Positions 36,763 through 37,962 of a stretch of DNA of 37,962 bases are shown here, piece after piece. Position 1 is the first letter of the stretch. Every line of letters starts with the position of its first letter. Origin of the DNA: Saprospiraceae bacterium (lineage in GTDB: Bacteria > Bacteroidota > Bacteroidia > Chitinophagales > Saprospiraceae); assembly GCA_029252685.1 (NCBI GenBank), contig JAQXAY010000030.1, positions 1-37,962 on the forward strand, written 5' to 3'. The notes beneath the pieces are model-generated. The model saw only the letters and a list, made by a program, of their open reading frames with translations. It made no database searches and was not told where the DNA came from. The position numbers and the translations under genes are program-made.

Positions 36763-37962
36763 TTAAAGTCTTTCAATAATTGTAGCAGTACCTATACCTG
36801 CTCCAGCACATAAAGTAACACATCCGTATCTAAGATTCCTTCGCTCTAACTCATCGAGCAAGGTGCCTAATAGAATTGTGCCTGTCGCTCCCAACGGATG
36901 TCCCATTGCTATAGCTCCACCATTAACATTTACGCGATCTAAATCAACGCCAAGATCTTCAACTGCTTTTAAGACAACTGAAGCAAAAGCTTCATTAATC
37001 TCCCATAAATCTATATCAGCTATGGATAAACCAGCCTTGGCTAATGCCTTTTGTACCGCTGGAGTAATCCCAGTAAGCATTATAGTTGGTTCTGTGCTAA
37101 CAAGTGCTGTGGAAACCAACCTTGCTCGTTTCTCCAAACCCAATTTTTCACCAATACTGTGATTGCCGATCAAAACAAGTGAAGCTCCATCTACTATACC
37201 ACTAGAATTACCTGCTGTATGGACATATTCCAGGCATTCTGCCAATGGATATTTAAGCAATGCCATGGTAGCAAACCCTGCCTCACCGAGGGCCTCAAAG
37301 GAGGCATCTAATCTTGATAATGCTTCAAAAGAAGTATTCGGACGAATTGCCTCATCCTTCTCAAGAATGGTGAGTCCATTGCAATCGACAACAGGAATCA
37401 GTGACTTAGAAAAATAATCTTGCGATGATGCAAGCGCAGCTTTTTGATGGGAGCCAAGGGCGTATTCATCCAATTGCTTCCTTGAGAACCCTTCTAAGGT
37501 AGCGATCAAATCCGCTGAAACTCCTTGCTGCACATAGGACGTATTATTAATCAACTCTGGATCATTCAACAATGCTCCTCCATCTGTACCCATAGGCACT
37601 CTGCTCATACTTTCCACACCTCCTGCAACAATAAGATCAGCCATTCCAGCAATTATTTTTGCTGCACCCATGTTTACTGCTTCCAGTCCACTTGCACAAT
37701 AGCGATTGATCTGAATGCCGGGCACACTATTGTCCCACCCTGCATACATAACACCTGCTTTTGCGATATTATATCCTTGGTCATCAACAGGGGTAACACA
37801 GCCAATGATCACATCATCGACTTTAGCGGTATCTAAGTCATTGCGACCCTTAATTGCACCCAACATGGTAGATAAAAGATCGATTGGTCTTCTTTCATAA
37901 AGCGAGCCCGTACGTTTACCTTTTCCTCTTGGCGTTCTAACGGAATCAAAAATAAATACATC
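36763..37962 (-). CDS. Acetyl-CoA acyltransferase (thiolase), 5' end off the window
   Basis: The frame is open from the right edge. The first whole codons read DVFIFDSVRTPRGKGKRTGS, the N-terminus of a thiolase, so only the start codon and perhaps one to three residues are missing; an internal ATG at 37866 is not the start. Catalytic residues are Cys89 of the visible part (RYCASGLEA), His in GGAIAMGHPLGATG and Cys in VTLCAGAGIG. Thiolases cleave 3-ketoacyl-CoA with CoA in beta-oxidation. It is 12 nt upstream of the FadB/FadJ-like gene, the standard pairing. A biosynthetic acetoacetyl-CoA role cannot be excluded. Confidence 0.93.
   Translation of the reverse strand, partial: DVFIFDSVRTPRGKGKRTGSLYERRPIDLLSTMLGAIKGRNDLDTAKVDDVIIGCVTPVDDQGYNIAKAGVMYAGWDNSVPGIQINRYCASGLEAVNMGAAKIIAGMADLIVAGGVESMSRVPMGTDGGALLNDPELINNTSYVQQGVSADLIATLEGFSRKQLDEYALGSHQKAALASSQDYFSKSLIPVVDCNGLTILEKDEAIRPNTSFEALSRLDASFEALGEAGFATMALLKYPLAECLEYVHTAGNSSGIVDGASLVLIGNHSIGEKLGLEKRARLVSTALVSTEPTIMLTGITPAVQKALAKAGLSIADIDLWEINEAFASVVLKAVEDLGVDLDRVNVNGGAIAMGHPLGATGTILLGTLLDELERRNLRYGCVTLCAGAGIGTATIIERL

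Overview
This window is a stretch of a Bacteroidota chromosome. Three things point there. It holds core type IX secretion / gliding genes (gldJ, a porP/sprF relative, porU, porV), which are confined to that phylum. Several promoters match the Bacteroidota pattern (TTG or TTTG, about 17-21 nt, then TAnnTTTG). Start codons mostly lack Shine-Dalgarno sequences. Fine placement (Saprospirales, Cytophagales or another order) cannot be settled by eye.

Layout. Positions 1-820 hold most of an ExbB/TolQ-type proton-channel gene running off the left edge, then a tRNA-Ser(GGA) gene. tatD (minus) faces a plus-strand pair: a viroplasmin-RNase H fusion and a degenerate arginase-family protein. That pair abuts murF tail to tail. 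murF, gldJ and a porP/sprF-like gene lie on the minus strand (3753-7812). porU and porV follow divergently on the plus strand (8023-13290). porU carries one in-frame TAG in an otherwise intact frame.

From 13482 to 32888 there is one long minus-strand cluster that joins the str, S10, spc and alpha ribosomal operons. In transcription order it is rpsL-rpsG-fusA-rpsJ-rplC-rplD-rplW-rplB-rpsS-rplV-rpsC-rplP-rpmC-rpsQ-rplN-rplX-rplE-rpsN-rpsH-rplF-rplR-rpsE-rpmD-rplO-secY-map-infA-rpmJ-rpsM-rpsK-rpsD-rpoA-rplQ. tuf is absent. A clear promoter precedes rpsL, a second one lies between rpsC and rplP, and a strong terminator follows rplQ. Several spacers contain perfect inverted repeats. The most striking, between rpsM and rpsK, can form two mutually exclusive pairings, one of which involves a Shine-Dalgarno-like GAGG next to the rpsK start.

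The right end has a plus-strand SSAT-like acetyltransferase that abuts, stop to stop, a minus-strand operon: a thiolase (5' end off the window), a FadB/FadJ-type multifunctional protein, and a short-chain polyprenyl diphosphate synthase. The thiolase and multifunctional protein would carry out fatty-acid beta-oxidation.

I saw no mobile element, phage gene, CRISPR array or defence island. Most of the window is conserved housekeeping DNA. The items most worth checking are the porU amber codon, the rpsM-rpsK RNA switch candidate, a Glu-to-Gln change at the hydratase active site of the multifunctional protein, and the arginase-like protein that has lost its metal site.
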